Translations under genes and position numbers: made by a program
Part shown: positions 10,073-20,970 of the stretch, one piece after another
Numbering within the stretch: the first letter of the stretch is position 1
Layout: every line of letters begins with the position of its first letter
From: Argyresthia goedartella
Lineage: Eukaryota > Arthropoda > Insecta > Lepidoptera > Argyresthiidae
Assembly: GCA_949825045.1 (NCBI GenBank)
Contig: OX463807.1
Coordinates: 38,894,749 to 38,958,748 of the forward strand
DNA length: 64,000 bases
Direction of reading: 5' to 3'
Notes under the pieces: generated by a model
Told to the model about the DNA's origin: nothing
Database searches by the model: none
What the model saw: only the letters and a program-made list of their open reading frames with translations

Positions 10073-11800
10073 CAAAAATCAAAATCAAAATCAAAAATCA
10101 TTTATTTCCATAGGATGTTGTTACATCACTTAGATCCGTCATTACATTTTTTTGGGTGAGTTCACTAACCCAATGGCGGAATCTGTGGAGAAGAGCTCAC
10201 CGAAGAAACTCCACAGTCGTCGCATCTTTTGCGTTTCCTTTTTTAAATAAAATATTGTCAAATTACAAAATGAATGCTAATTATATATCGAAACAGCCTG
10301 TTACTCAAACAATCTATTCCCATGGACATCTGTCCTCTAAGTAATCAGATATCCTGTAGTAACCTTTTTTATACAATTTCTGTTTTATTATTATTTTAAA
10401 CTTGTCTAAAGGTAAGTTTTTAATATCAGTAGGGACCTTATTGTAATAGCGTATACAATTGCCTTTAAAAGAATTACTAATTTTATGTAGTCGGCTTACA
10501 TAAGCAACCAACTTGTCTTTATTTCTAGTATTAAAATTGTGTATATCACTGTACTTCTGAAAATTAGTTATATTTCTTTTTACATACACAAGATTGTCAT
10601 AGATATATTGAGACACAAATGTCAGAATATTGATTTCTTTAAACTTTTCCCTCAGTGACACTCTAGGCCCTAATCTATAAATTGCACGAACAGCCCGTTT
10701 CTGCAGAATAAATATACTATTAGCATTCGCAGCGTGACCCCACAATAAAATACCATAGGTCATTAGACTATGAAAGTAACTAAAGTAGACTAGTCTAGCG
10801 GTGTCTACGTCGGTAAGAGCTCTAATTTTTTTAACTGCGAACGCTGCCGAACTCAGTCTGTTCGACAATTTATTTATATGAGGATCCCATTGTAGTTTGG
10901 CGTCTAAAGTAATGCCCAAAAAGACAGTCGACTGCACAAGGTCCAATCTCTGTCCTTTTATAAATATGTCTGTAGTTACCGGGTTCACATTGGGTAACAC
11001 GAATTTAATACATTTAGTTTTCTTTTCATTAAGTAATAAATTGTTAACAGTAAACCAGTTCACTATACTAGAGATAGCATTGTTTACCTCGTCATAATTT
11101 GATTGCTGTCTTTTAACTTTAAATATCAAAGAAGTATCATCGGCAAACAATACTAACCCATGTTTTGCTTTAACAAGGTAAGGTAAATCATTAATATATA
11201 CTAAAAACAAGAAAGGACCGAGAATTGAACCTTGCGGTACGCCCATACTTATTGAAGACCCAGGTGATCTTTTCCCATTAACATCGACCATCTGAACCCT
11301 ATCTGTTAGATATGACTCCAGAAGGCCAAGTGCCTGATCTTTTACACCATAATGGCGTAACTTCCTGACAAGAGTGTCGTGATGGACGCAATCAAAAGCC
11401 TTGGATAGATCGCAGAAGACACCTATTGCATCCATTGCGTCTTCCCAGGCATCAAAAATATTGTCGATTAGTTCAACACCAGCATCGGCTGTTGAACGAC
11501 CCTTTGTGAAACCAAACTGAGCAATATGAATTAAATTATTGAGATAAAAATGACTTTGCAATTGATTAAGTATGAGTTTTTCAAATATTTTGCTAAGCGT
11601 TGGTAGTATCGATATGGGTCTAAAATTGGTGGGGTCTGATGTACTACCAGCTTTGAATAAAGGTATAACTTTACTTAGTTTCATCAAGTCAGGAAACACA
11701 CCATTATCTATACATTGATTAAATATACAACAAAGGTGAGGTGCAATACAATCTACAATGGAACTAATAATTTTTACTGATAAACTTAAAAAAAATTAAA
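10073..11800 (-). mobile_element. Jockey-like LINE, 5'-truncated
   Basis: A minus-strand LINE copy. The 3' end is marked by the tail seen on the plus strand as TCAAAATCAAAATCAAAAATC (about 10077-10100). The coding region begins without a start codon near 11790, so the endonuclease and any gag-like ORF are missing. It is the same family as the fragments at 5432-6232 and about 52799-53080. Confidence 0.85.
10314..11790 (-). CDS. LINE reverse transcriptase, C-terminal ~490 codons intact
   Basis: This encodes the RT for target-primed reverse transcription. The frame is open from the truncation point (about 11790) to a stop at 10314. The first in-frame ATG-led segment is 461 residues (from 11699), with sequence such as IVDCIAPHLCCIFNQ readable upstream. 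In that numbering the motifs are PTNFRPIS at 23-30, QFGFTKGRSTAD at 61-72, FCDLSKAFD at 95-103 (catalytic Asp97), GVPQGSILGPFLF at 153-165 and FADD at 185-188 (catalytic Asp187/188). A C-terminal ARLVYFSYFHSLMTYGILLW block follows. No internal stop is seen, so the truncated copy is fairly young, but without an endonuclease it is not autonomous. Confidence 0.85.
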
Positions 11801-12595
11801 ATTATTAAGTCCGTTCTCTATAAGACGAAAACTTTGATTATGTAATACGAGTTTTTGAACCTGAAGACTGAAACAACAAACCAAAGAGTAATTAATATAA
11901 GTATAAGGGAAAAGAGAGCCCTCTCTCGGGACTTTTATGCATGACAAGGTTGAAGCGTTATCTAGTATTCAGAGTCAAAACTAATTCATATATCCATACC
12001 GTATACGTATATATATAGGTACATTCAATTATTTCGATGGGTAGGTAAGTATTTTCCAGTAATTAGCTAATTTTAATGTGTTTTTTTGTTCCACAATGCA
12101 CATAAACATAACAAAGAAGTTGCAACCAGAAAAATAACACACTCATTTCTCATTACTGGAAGAATGTCATGTCATGTCATGTCAAAATGGCATGCTTGAT
12201 AAAAGTAGTTCTAGTAGGAAGTAGTACTACTTATTAAATTAAACAGAAGTGTTTTCATTTTCTAACTAAATCGGCAACACTGTTTTCTTGTGAAATTGTG
12301 ACATGTCATTGTTGCCAATAAAAATAATAACGATAATTTTTGGGTGACCATATAGAAAAATATACCTTTCGTTTTCACAAAATCTCAATTTTAAATTGCG
12401 ACAGCCCTCTGAAAATTTTATTGTAGTTTATTAAGTTAGATAAATATATCCGCACTTTCTTAAAACGACACAATCTTGAATTAATTATCTGAATTTCAGC
12501 AGAGAGTCATCTGTTGACTATTTGAAGAAACTTTAAAAAACTAACTTCTACCATAATTAACAGATGGTGACTCTGTCTTTTATAATATTCTCGTT
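11801..12595. other. No gene seen
   Basis: AT-rich non-coding sequence with a short ATGTC tandem run at about 12165-12182. No repeat boundary was resolved. Confidence 0.4.
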
Positions 12596-12812
12596 CTATA
12601 GGACTGTCCCACGCCTGCAACAAACCCTGTTAGAAGAGTTGTTGAATTTAGAAGTGTTCGTGGCCCATCGGTATTCGCACATCCGAAACGATCGGCAGAG
12701 CAGCATCTGGCCGGGACGGGTACTGGATGGGTGTCCGTTTCTAAGTAGCATTCGTTTCGTTTCGGTTCCGTGTTTCGGTGGACACGTTAAGCTGATAATC
12801 AAAACAAGAAAC
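12596..12812 (-). repeat. Dispersed repeat, family shared with 40080-40410
   Basis: Read on the minus strand, this contains cagcttaacgtgt, then ccgaaacacgg, then agaaacggacacccatccag and tacccgt. These match, in the same order, a repeat at about 40128-40365 on the plus strand. This copy lacks the roughly 160-bp hairpin-bearing segment found in the other. Coding appearance is coincidental. Confidence 0.65.
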
Positions 12813-13311
12813 TTCGGTACATTATGGCAGCATGTTAATTCGTAGGATAATGTAATTTACCACACTTGAGAGGAGACCTTCAAGGGACAATAGATTTGGA
12901 TGGTCCTTAATCATTGGATCCTGGTAATATTGATTCACCTGGCGATATGTGATAGACTAATCTAATAAAGGATTTTGCCCAGATGCTCATCGGACAACTC
13001 AAAGCTTGACGGAGACTCAAAGACATGCTGTCACTTGCTGTCTATCGCTCGGGAAATCACAGCGCCGGTACCATATTTAAGCGACACTTAATTATTATTA
13101 TTATATCCTTTATTGCATAAAACAACAGTAAAAACAATTGACGCAGTGGGAAATAAAATCTCTTCCAGCCAACCCAGTAAGTATTTGAAGTGAAACAATG
13201 CGGGTTCAGCTAATAACAAAATATTTATACAAACAAGAATACAGCAACTAAAAATAAAAATTGAATACATTACACATAAACACAAATAGTACAAAAATAT
13301 TTTATAACATA
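12813..13311. other. Non-coding; 3' part of an interrupted LINE-like remnant
   Basis: 12813-13080 is unassigned. From about 13085 an ATTATTATT tract followed by tatcctttattgc resembles the 3' end of a minus-strand LINE. The mariner at 13312 is inserted in it, and the putative coding end resumes at 14690. Confidence 0.4.
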
Positions 13312-14619
13312 CACAGTCAGGTCATAAGTTCTGTCACACAATAAAAACTTTTGAATTTAGAACGCTGGCCACAAAAAAGTTTATTGAATTCGAATTTCGA
13401 ATTTTTCATGAAAATAAAAATGTGTACTTTTTAGAATTTTCCTCATTTTTAAATATGGAGTGGACACTTAAAAAAGACCGTGTCGCAGTTATTGCGTTGC
13501 ATCGTTGCGGTTACGCGCCAATTCAGATTTTCGACTTACTGAAAAATTTGAATATAACCAAAAGATTCGTTTATCGTACCATAAAACGATACAATGAATA
13601 CTCTAGTGTAGATGACAGGTCAAGAAATGGTCGCCCTCGCTCTGTTAGGACTCCAGCAGTGATAAAAGCTGTGAAGGCGCGAATTCAAAGAAATCCCATA
13701 CGTAAGCAGAAACTGTTGGCCCTTCAGATGAGGTTAAGCAGGACCACGGTGAAAAGGGTGTTAAATGAAGACTTAGGGCTTAGGGCATATCGAAGAAAAA
13801 CAGGACATCGTTTGGACGCTCGTTTAATGGACCTGAGACTGAAGAGATGCCGCGCTTTGTTGAAGCGGTACGCGGGAAAAAAGCATCGGGAAATTCTTTT
13901 TTCGGATGAAAAAATTTTCACCGTGGAAGAGAGCTACAACAAACAAAATGATAAGGTGTACGCACACAGCAGTGAAGAAGCGAGCAACCGTATTCCGCGT
14001 GTCCAACGAGGTCATTTTCCATCCTCGCTCATGGTTTGGTTGGGAGTCTCTTATTGGGGCTTAACTGAGGTACATTTTTGTGAGAAAGGCGTAAAAACGA
14101 ATGCAGTTTTGTATCAAAATACAGTCCTCAAGAACCTTGTGGAACCTGTTTCTCATACCATGTTTAATAATAGGCACTGGGTATTCCAACAAGATTCTGC
14201 GCCAGCTCATAGAGCGAAAAGCACACAAGACTGGCTGGCGGCGCGTGAAATCGACTTCATCCGGCACGAAGACTGGCCCTCCTCCAGTCCAGATTTGAGT
14301 CCGTTAGATTACAAGATATGGCAACACTTGGAGGAAAAGGTCTGCTCAAAGCCTCATCCTCATTGGAGTCACTCAAGGCATCCTTGATTAAGGCAGCCGC
14401 CGATATTGACATGGACCTCGTTCGTGCTGCGATAGACGACTGGCCGCGCAGAATAAAGGTCTGTATTCAAAATCGCGGGGGTCATTTTGAATAAACTTTA
14501 TTACCATAAGAATCTATGTTTTATTAAGTTCATTTTGCTATATAAATGTTTACATAAATAATAAACATGTCTAAATTATTTCATAGTGCACATGTGACAG
14601 AACTTATGACCTGACTATG
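13312..14619 (+). mobile_element. Mariner (DD37D, maT-like), full length
   Basis: A 1308-bp element with TIRs of about 27 bp. The left end starts CACAGTCAGGTCATAAG and the right end, reverse-complemented, starts CATAGTCAGGTCATAAG. The second base differs by one letter further in (CAC/CAT), and the TIRs otherwise match to TTCTGTCAC. TA dinucleotides flank both ends (13310-13311 and 14620-14621). It encodes one transposase with a single frame break. It sits in a minus-strand LINE-like remnant. Confidence 0.93.
13455..14494 (+). pseudogene. Mariner transposase (DD37D), one frameshift
   Basis: This is the cut-and-paste transposase. The chosen start is the ATG at 13455 (MEWTLKKDRVAVIALHRCGY); an in-frame ATG at 13422 would add 11 residues. 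The N-terminal half carries two helix-turn-helix segments (QIFDLLKNLNITKRFVYRTI, then LSRTTVKRVLNEDL) for TIR binding. Catalytic residues are Asp in FSDEKIF, Asp in FQQDSAPAHR and Asp in SPDLSPLDYKIW. I count 37 residues between the last two, the DD37D (maT) signature rather than DD34D. The open frame ends at 14387, but the normal C-terminus (IKAAADIDMDL...DWPRRIKVCIQNRGGHFE) continues in another frame to TAA at 14494. One indel near 14355-14370 therefore inactivates it. Confidence 0.9.
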
Positions 14620-14902
14620 TATATATAATTATGAAGATAATTATACTACATAAACACTTAATACTTAAATAAAGAAAACCTACGATAATTGAGATAGGTG
14701 GTATTCTTTCAGTCTTGATCTTAATGAGCTAGGCGATAAACTATCACGGATAGAGCCTGGCAGGAGGTTCCGCATTTGATTTGAGCTGCAGTAGAGTTTC
14801 GGCCATTTAACTGTCAACATGCGACTTAAACATGCCTCAAATGTATCGTCGATTACTTGTAGCCACGAAACAAAATGTTCACACAAGATCCTTTTGACCT
14901 CT
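14620..14902 (-). pseudogene. LINE-like C-terminal fragment interrupted by mariner and Gypsy
   Basis: On the minus strand the frame reads EVKRILCEHFVSWLQVIDDT... to NLLPGSIRDSLSPSSLRSRL, followed by KEYHLSQLS and a stop near 14680. That ending resembles C-termini of LINE ORF2 proteins. Both flanking elements appear inserted into it: the mariner in its 3' UTR, and the Gypsy at CTCT (14899-14902 / 24450-24453). Across the Gypsy, the frame can be followed back to about 24480 (PITVRYFRVREVKR). The family is uncertain. Confidence 0.45.
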
Positions 14903-17114
14903 TGTACCGGCACCAGGCTAAGGTCGTAGCCGCCGCTAACAGTAGCTATGATCGTCTATTCTTTCTATCCCAAAATGAGAGGACCCGATTCGGCTGTAAG
15001 TTTTGTAAGTAAGAATGATAAGTCTGAATTTCTCGTTCGTTGAGAAATTCGTTAGCGTACAATAGTCGAACGAAGTTTGGTTCAGAAGTTACAGTTTCTA
15101 GTTAGACAGAGAAAGCATATATGTCCGCGAGCCGGTAATTCGCATCAGTCAGCGGTGTATTGCGCCAAAACGATCGTTGTTATATTTTATGTGATGGCAC
15201 CATCTGGTTTTTTGTATATATGAGCGCATTGGAACATCTTTTGTTTTAGTTTTAGTTTTAGTTTTAGTGATCGATCACAGTTATAGTATAGATATCCGTC
15301 GTAGTTTTACGACGTGAGTACTCAATGATATTTCATGTGCTCGCTAGTAGCGGCTTGTGGTGGTTCCAATTATATATTTGGTTCACGGCAATAACGATCC
15401 GAAAAGACCGGTTTACACAATTGCGATTTGAGTTCCGAAATGGGTTCTGAACTAGCGGTTACCTCAAAAGGTCCGTAACGTTTTGAAACCTTCAACTCTG
15501 CGCAATTTGAGCTGGATGTTATCGAAACGCAAGCATTATTGTTTTAGGATATCTAACCCACACCATAGCGAAGTGCATAATTCGATAAATACCGAACTAT
15601 GAATTCCACTAGCCGCAGCACGTCCTGGGCTGAGCCAAATCATATATACCGACTCAACTTACACATTAGATATCCAGCGAAATTTACATTTAATTTAAAA
15701 ATGCAACTTGAATCCAATCAGACCCAAGGCAATGCAAAACACCTACCTGGACCTAAACAATGAACTTTAGACTGTAAATTGATCTCTTCGCGCGTCCCCG
15801 ATAACACTCAAATGTCAAAATATCAACAGGATATGTTATCTGTGTTGACACCGGTTTAACTTTGTTCTGAATTTGTTATTTCCATCCGCGGAACCTCATC
15901 GATCAAACAGTCTCCCTATGCCCTGACAACCTAGGTTTAGCCGCAACTAAACTCCTGTCTAGCCTAGTCTAAAACCTAGTGTTATACCACGTCCATTATC
16001 GACACCACTCGAAAATGGTTGAGTTTGATTTGAATGTGCTTGAATGTTTAACGACTGTGTGTGTGGGAATTTCAAAGCTCGCTAGTCGAAGGAATGAGGA
16101 GAGGATTAGCCCGCGAATATCCTAAGAGCCAATCCAGGAACCCTATGGTGAAGGAAAAAGGAATTTAGGGTCGCTCCAAGCCCAGACTCAGACTCAGATA
16201 AATTGACTTAAAAGTTCTTTCCTAACGACCCAAGGATAGTTTTGGAATTAGGGGTAGGTTGATATAAAGGTAGGAACCGAGGTATATCTCGGCGCTTCAG
16301 ACACTCACGAAAACCCACTGAAACTTCGCAATCACAAATTCGTATAGTTCTGACGCGTAACACGGCAGACAAAAACTGTTTAGAACTCGTGAAGACGACT
16401 GTCACAGTAGCTAGACGCTGAGACTGAATGCTCTCCCCTCCCAGACCCTCGTATTTATATGCCCCACATGCGTCCTTTGCAAATACGCTCTGCCCAAGCG
16501 AAGCTTCTTATCACTAACTAAACAGGGTCCAATTTCAACCATGCCATGCAGATCCGCCGTTCTACAAATTGTGTGTACGCATATTCACTATGATCAACCG
16601 TAGGTTATCACTCAAATCATTTGGTACTGCCGATACACAGAATCTGTTGATCGCTGACCAATAAAAGCTTGTTGCGATTAATTAAGCATTACCCGACCGC
16701 TAGCTGCGCGTAGCAAAAGACCACTAGTATGATATTCAGAATAGAGGTGTCAGACTCTCCATATCATACCTCAATCGCAATTGTATATTTGCAATCAACA
16801 TAATAGCTTTCTCCGTATCGTTCCATAATAACCTTTCATTATTTAGTTATTCATAATTTTATTCACCGCGCAGCCAAATCGGCTCTGATCTCTACACATG
16901 TCGCAGGAATGCGACAAAAAAACTTGACCTGAACTGAAATTCCACGAATGAACCCACGCGTCTTTTTTTTTTTTTGCGAACTTTGCCAGTAAGCAACGCA
17001 AACCCCCAAACGTTATCTGAACCGATTCTCGTATTCAAAACAGCGCGGCGTTGGGCTAGCCCTCTATCACGCAGAATGAAGTATCTAATGTACCGACTCT
17101 CGTGTACCATTATA
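14903..17114 (-). repeat. Gypsy 3' LTR
   Basis: A 2212-bp LTR, unusually long for a Gypsy element, and non-coding. It contains four TTTTAG repeats (15244-15267) and a 13-base T-run near 16963-16975. Its inner end reads ATTATA, where the other LTR has ATTACA, so the canonical TG...CA terminus has one substitution here (position 17113). Confidence 0.93.
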
Positions 17115-17130
17115 GCCCCCTCCCAGACCT
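17115..17130 (-). other. Gypsy polypurine tract
   Basis: Read on the minus strand, GGTCTGGGAGGGGGC immediately precedes the 3' LTR. This purine-rich stretch is at the expected position for plus-strand priming. Confidence 0.7.
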
Positions 17131-17508
17131 TGAGACACTGTTTATCTCAGTTAACATGGCGCAAGGATCTCATTACCACTATGCTACCCATACTTTGTAC
17201 ATATCTACTCTATATGTTCGGACATCTCAAATCATGTACACCGACCGATGAATCTGTCAATTATGTATATAATATTTACACAACTCGATTGAGTTCTCTC
17301 CTGTCTTATCTTATTTATCTATCTTACTATACAACCTCGTTTACCCGCAATTTATCCTAATTCGTATTACTATATATATACAAATTGTTTTTTTTTTTTT
17401 TGTTTTTTTTTTGTTTTTGTTTCCAAACCATGCAAGATCCTTAAATCTACAAAGTAGTTACTCAAATTTACAGCTTACAGCTTAATTATATAACCTTTAT
17501 ACACTATC
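17131..17508. other. Gypsy 3' untranslated region
   Basis: Non-coding stretch between pol and the polypurine tract. It is AT-rich and contains long T-runs (17388-17421). No env gene. Confidence 0.6.
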
Positions 17509-20500
17509 TTATTTATCTACGCCCTTATTCGTCCTCACATAATACCTGGCTATATTTATAGTATTGAAGTTACCCAATATCTCATTTGAACCCGGATCTA
17601 CTAAAGTATAACAGTTCGGATATACCACTGCCGAAACAACATAAGGCCCTTTATACAACAACGAAAATTTCCGCATGATTTTATGTTCTTTATTTGAACG
17701 CACAAAGGTCTTAAGTTTCACATAATCACCTATACGATAGACTTCTAACTTACGCCGTTTGTCCGCCTGTCGCTTACGTCGTTCACTAGAACTTTTAGAG
17801 TTTTATATCGCTACATTCCGCACCTGTTCCGAATCTCGCACACTATGGCCTAATAACCATTCATCGCCTAATTCCTTGTCAATAGTTAACGGTTCCCGCC
17901 TACCAAACGCTAACTCATTAGGCGCAAAGCCTGTGCTTGTGTGTTCGATATTATTATAGCAATTCTGAATGTCCGGTAACACGTCTACCCAACTACGATT
18001 ACTTCCGCCGCAATAAGTTCTAATCAGCCGACCTAGCTCGCGATTCACTCTTTCTACGCTATTAGAATTTGGACAATACACCGACGTATGAGTGACCCGA
18101 ATCCCCAGCTGTTTGAGTCCAAATTCCCAAACTTTCGATATGAACTGTGGTCCTGAGTCCGTAATTATAGTTTCGATAGGTACTTCCCTATGAAATCTCT
18201 TTGTACAAGCGAGCACGCTCCTACCTGTCGCTTTTCGCATTGGATATAATTTTATTACTTTACTGTACACGTCTTGAATCACATATATATATTGATATCC
18301 GAATTTACCTACGGGCAATGGCCCATAAAGGTCCGAGAAAACTTTCTCACCCAACTTTTCCGCCAACACCGGTGTACAAGGACCAACGGTATTGTTAGTA
18401 CTTGGTTTGACCTTTTGACATATGTCACAACTTCTTATCACCGCGCTAATCACCCTACTCATATGAAGAAAATAATATCTGTCCTTCATCAGTGCTAATA
18501 TTTTATATCTGCCGTAGTGACCTATTTCTTCATGTATGTGTAAAATAAGTTCCTCCTGTAGTGATTTCGGAATTACTAGCAACTGTACGTTCCGCTTCGG
18601 CACGTGAAAATATAACGTATCACCTACTAGCTTGTAATTTTCAAAACCTCTCGTTCCCGTATCTACTACATTACGTCTGATACAACCGCTAATTCGATTT
18701 AACCGCTCATCTTCGCTTTGTAATCTCGCAATGTCCCGTAAACTCGAAATAACACTTGCGGTATTCGATGCCTGAAACCAGAATGTTCCCGGCTGAACAT
18801 TTATACTGTCATTCATACCTCCAGGTCCCGCTATTTGCCTGCTTAGCGTGTCGGCAATTTGATTATCAGTCCCTCGCACAAATTCTATGTCGTAATCGAA
18901 TTGCTCTAAAAACATAATCCACCTCGTTACGCGTGCCCCTAATAAGGTCCACGACTTAATGAACGTCAAACTTTTATGATCAGTTCTAATAATAACTTTT
19001 TCTCCCCGCAAATATATCTCAAATCGCTTTAAAGTGTATATAACTGCATACATTTCCTGTTCACTGACCGACCATCTAGTCTGGGCACCCTTGAATGCCT
19101 GCGAACAGAACCCTATAATTAGTTCCTGGCCCGAATCATCTAACTGATAAACATAGCCCCCAATTCCTATAGCGCTAGCGTCACATTGAACATAATATGT
19201 TTTTCCCGCCAATGGCTGACTCAAAATTATACTTTCTGAGAATTGATTTTTTATCTCGTCAAAAGCACTTTGCATCTGCGCACTCCAGACGAACTTGACT
19301 CCAGACCGCAATAAATTGTACAAGGGCTGTGTTAATGTTCCAACATTTTTTATAAACCTCCGAAAGTAATTTATGAACCCCAAAAACGCCCTCAATTGCC
19401 TGACAGTTCTGGGTGACGGATATAATTTAAGTGTTTCAATTTTGTCCGGGTCCATCTGCAAACCTTGTGTAGACAAAATATGCCCCAATAACTTGACCTT
19501 TTTTTGTGCAAACTCGCATTTTTTTAGTTTGCATGTGAAGCCCGCGTCTTTCAATTTACTCAGAACCGTGTCCACTTGAGACAAATGCTGTTCGAAGTCA
19601 CCCTCAGTTAAAATTGCCAAATCGTCAACAAAATTTAAACAATATGACCTAACCTCTGGCCCTAGAATTAAGTCCATCGCCCTCGAAAATGAACCCACAC
19701 TGGTTTTCAACCCCTGAGGTAAAACGTTGTAAACATAACTTCTGCCTTGACATACAAAACCCGTGTATCGTTTAGATTCGTCTGATAATGGTATAGAAAA
19801 ATACGCATCTTTGATATCAATAACTCCTATGTAATTTATCCGGCGCCCGGATTGCAATATCTCACTCATTAATGGTGTGGTTTCAACCTCCCCGACCATT
19901 CCCATGTTCAATTGTCGTGCATCTAGAAGAATACGGACCTCTCCTGTTTTCTTTAATGTACAAGTCAATGGACTGCTGAAATCCGTAGATTGCCTGCTAA
20001 TAATACCTATCAATTCCATCTCTTCCAAACGTTTTGTTACTTTATCGCGATATGCGAACGGTATGGGATAGCTTCGTTTTACGAAAGGCGTTTCATCTCT
20101 CATTTTTATCTCATGTATATATTTATTTGTCCGACCTATCCTATCGCTAAACAACTCTGCATGTTTATTTAACACCGGCAATAACCTTGTTTTGTGTTCA
20201 ACAGGTATTGATGAATTATTCACATATTCCTCTATCATATTTCTACTGGTATCTTGGTTCTGTACTTCCATTGTACAACAGCAAAAATCCTGATTAGGGC
20301 CAGTACCTAATGGTATTTCACACATCCGCCCGGCGCTTCGTATAATTAGCCTCTTATTACCCTCACACGTTAAACTGGCTCGCGTCTGTTGTATAAAATC
20401 AAACCCCAAAATTAAATCTTTAGGCACCCTTGTTAATACTAGCATTGGAGTATCGATAACGCATTCACCTATCGTTAATGGTAACGTTACTAATTTATCA

Positions 20501-20970
20501 ACCTTTTCCTTACTGACTCCAAATGCACCTGTGATTCTCAAACTTGGAATCGGTATTTCCGTCGGTTTTCCCAATTGACTGCATACTTCTTCGTATACTC
20601 TCCGACTTATTACACTGATTTCGCTCCCCGAATCAATCAAACTCCTTACAACAATATTCCCAATACGCACATCTATCTCAGGTAATGTCAAAGTACTACA
20701 TAACTCGCGCCCACACTCAGTCGAATCGTCGTCTCTGAATATCGTATGTAGACGTCTGTCATTTCGATCTCTACAATTCGATCTAGATTTTTCCTCTAAA
20801 CACACGGCATATCCGTGCGCTTTATGCGCTAATAATTGAATAAATTCATTCACACCCACGTTCGAATCCAAATTACACAAATCATACAGTCTATGTTTTT
20901 TTCCAATTTGATCGGCTGTCCACCCAAACCGTAATAAATATCTGAGCGCGAACGACCCGCGCGAGTCCAC
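17509..20970 (-). pseudogene. pol: Gypsy pol (protease, RT, RNase H, integrase), one in-frame stop
   Basis: This is the polyprotein that copies and integrates the element. Numbering starts at the GTG at 20970, although translation probably enters by frameshift from gag. Protease has LIDSG at 111-115 (Asp113). RT has VIDIKDAYF around 384-391 (Asp385) and FVDD at 447-450. RNase H has Asp597, Glu639, Asp664 and Asp707. The integrase zinc finger is H813-X4-H818 and C848-X2-C851, and its core has Asp880, Asp938 and Glu973 with 34 residues between the last two. A TAA at 17803-17805 ends the 1055-codon frame. The same frame then stays open to 17509 and encodes a C-terminal integrase segment with LLYKGPYVV, the GPY/F-type module. 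A single nonsense codon thus cuts off the integrase tail. No other break is seen. Confidence 0.92.

Noticed and set aside
12564..12845. A 93-codon plus-strand frame overlapping a 68-codon minus-strand frame
   Set aside because: Both lie within a dispersed repeat shared with 40080-40410, where the frames are not conserved.
17131..17508. Possible env gene in the Gypsy element
   Set aside because: Less than 400 bp of T-rich non-coding sequence lies between pol and the polypurine tract. There is no signal peptide, transmembrane or fusion-protein-like frame.
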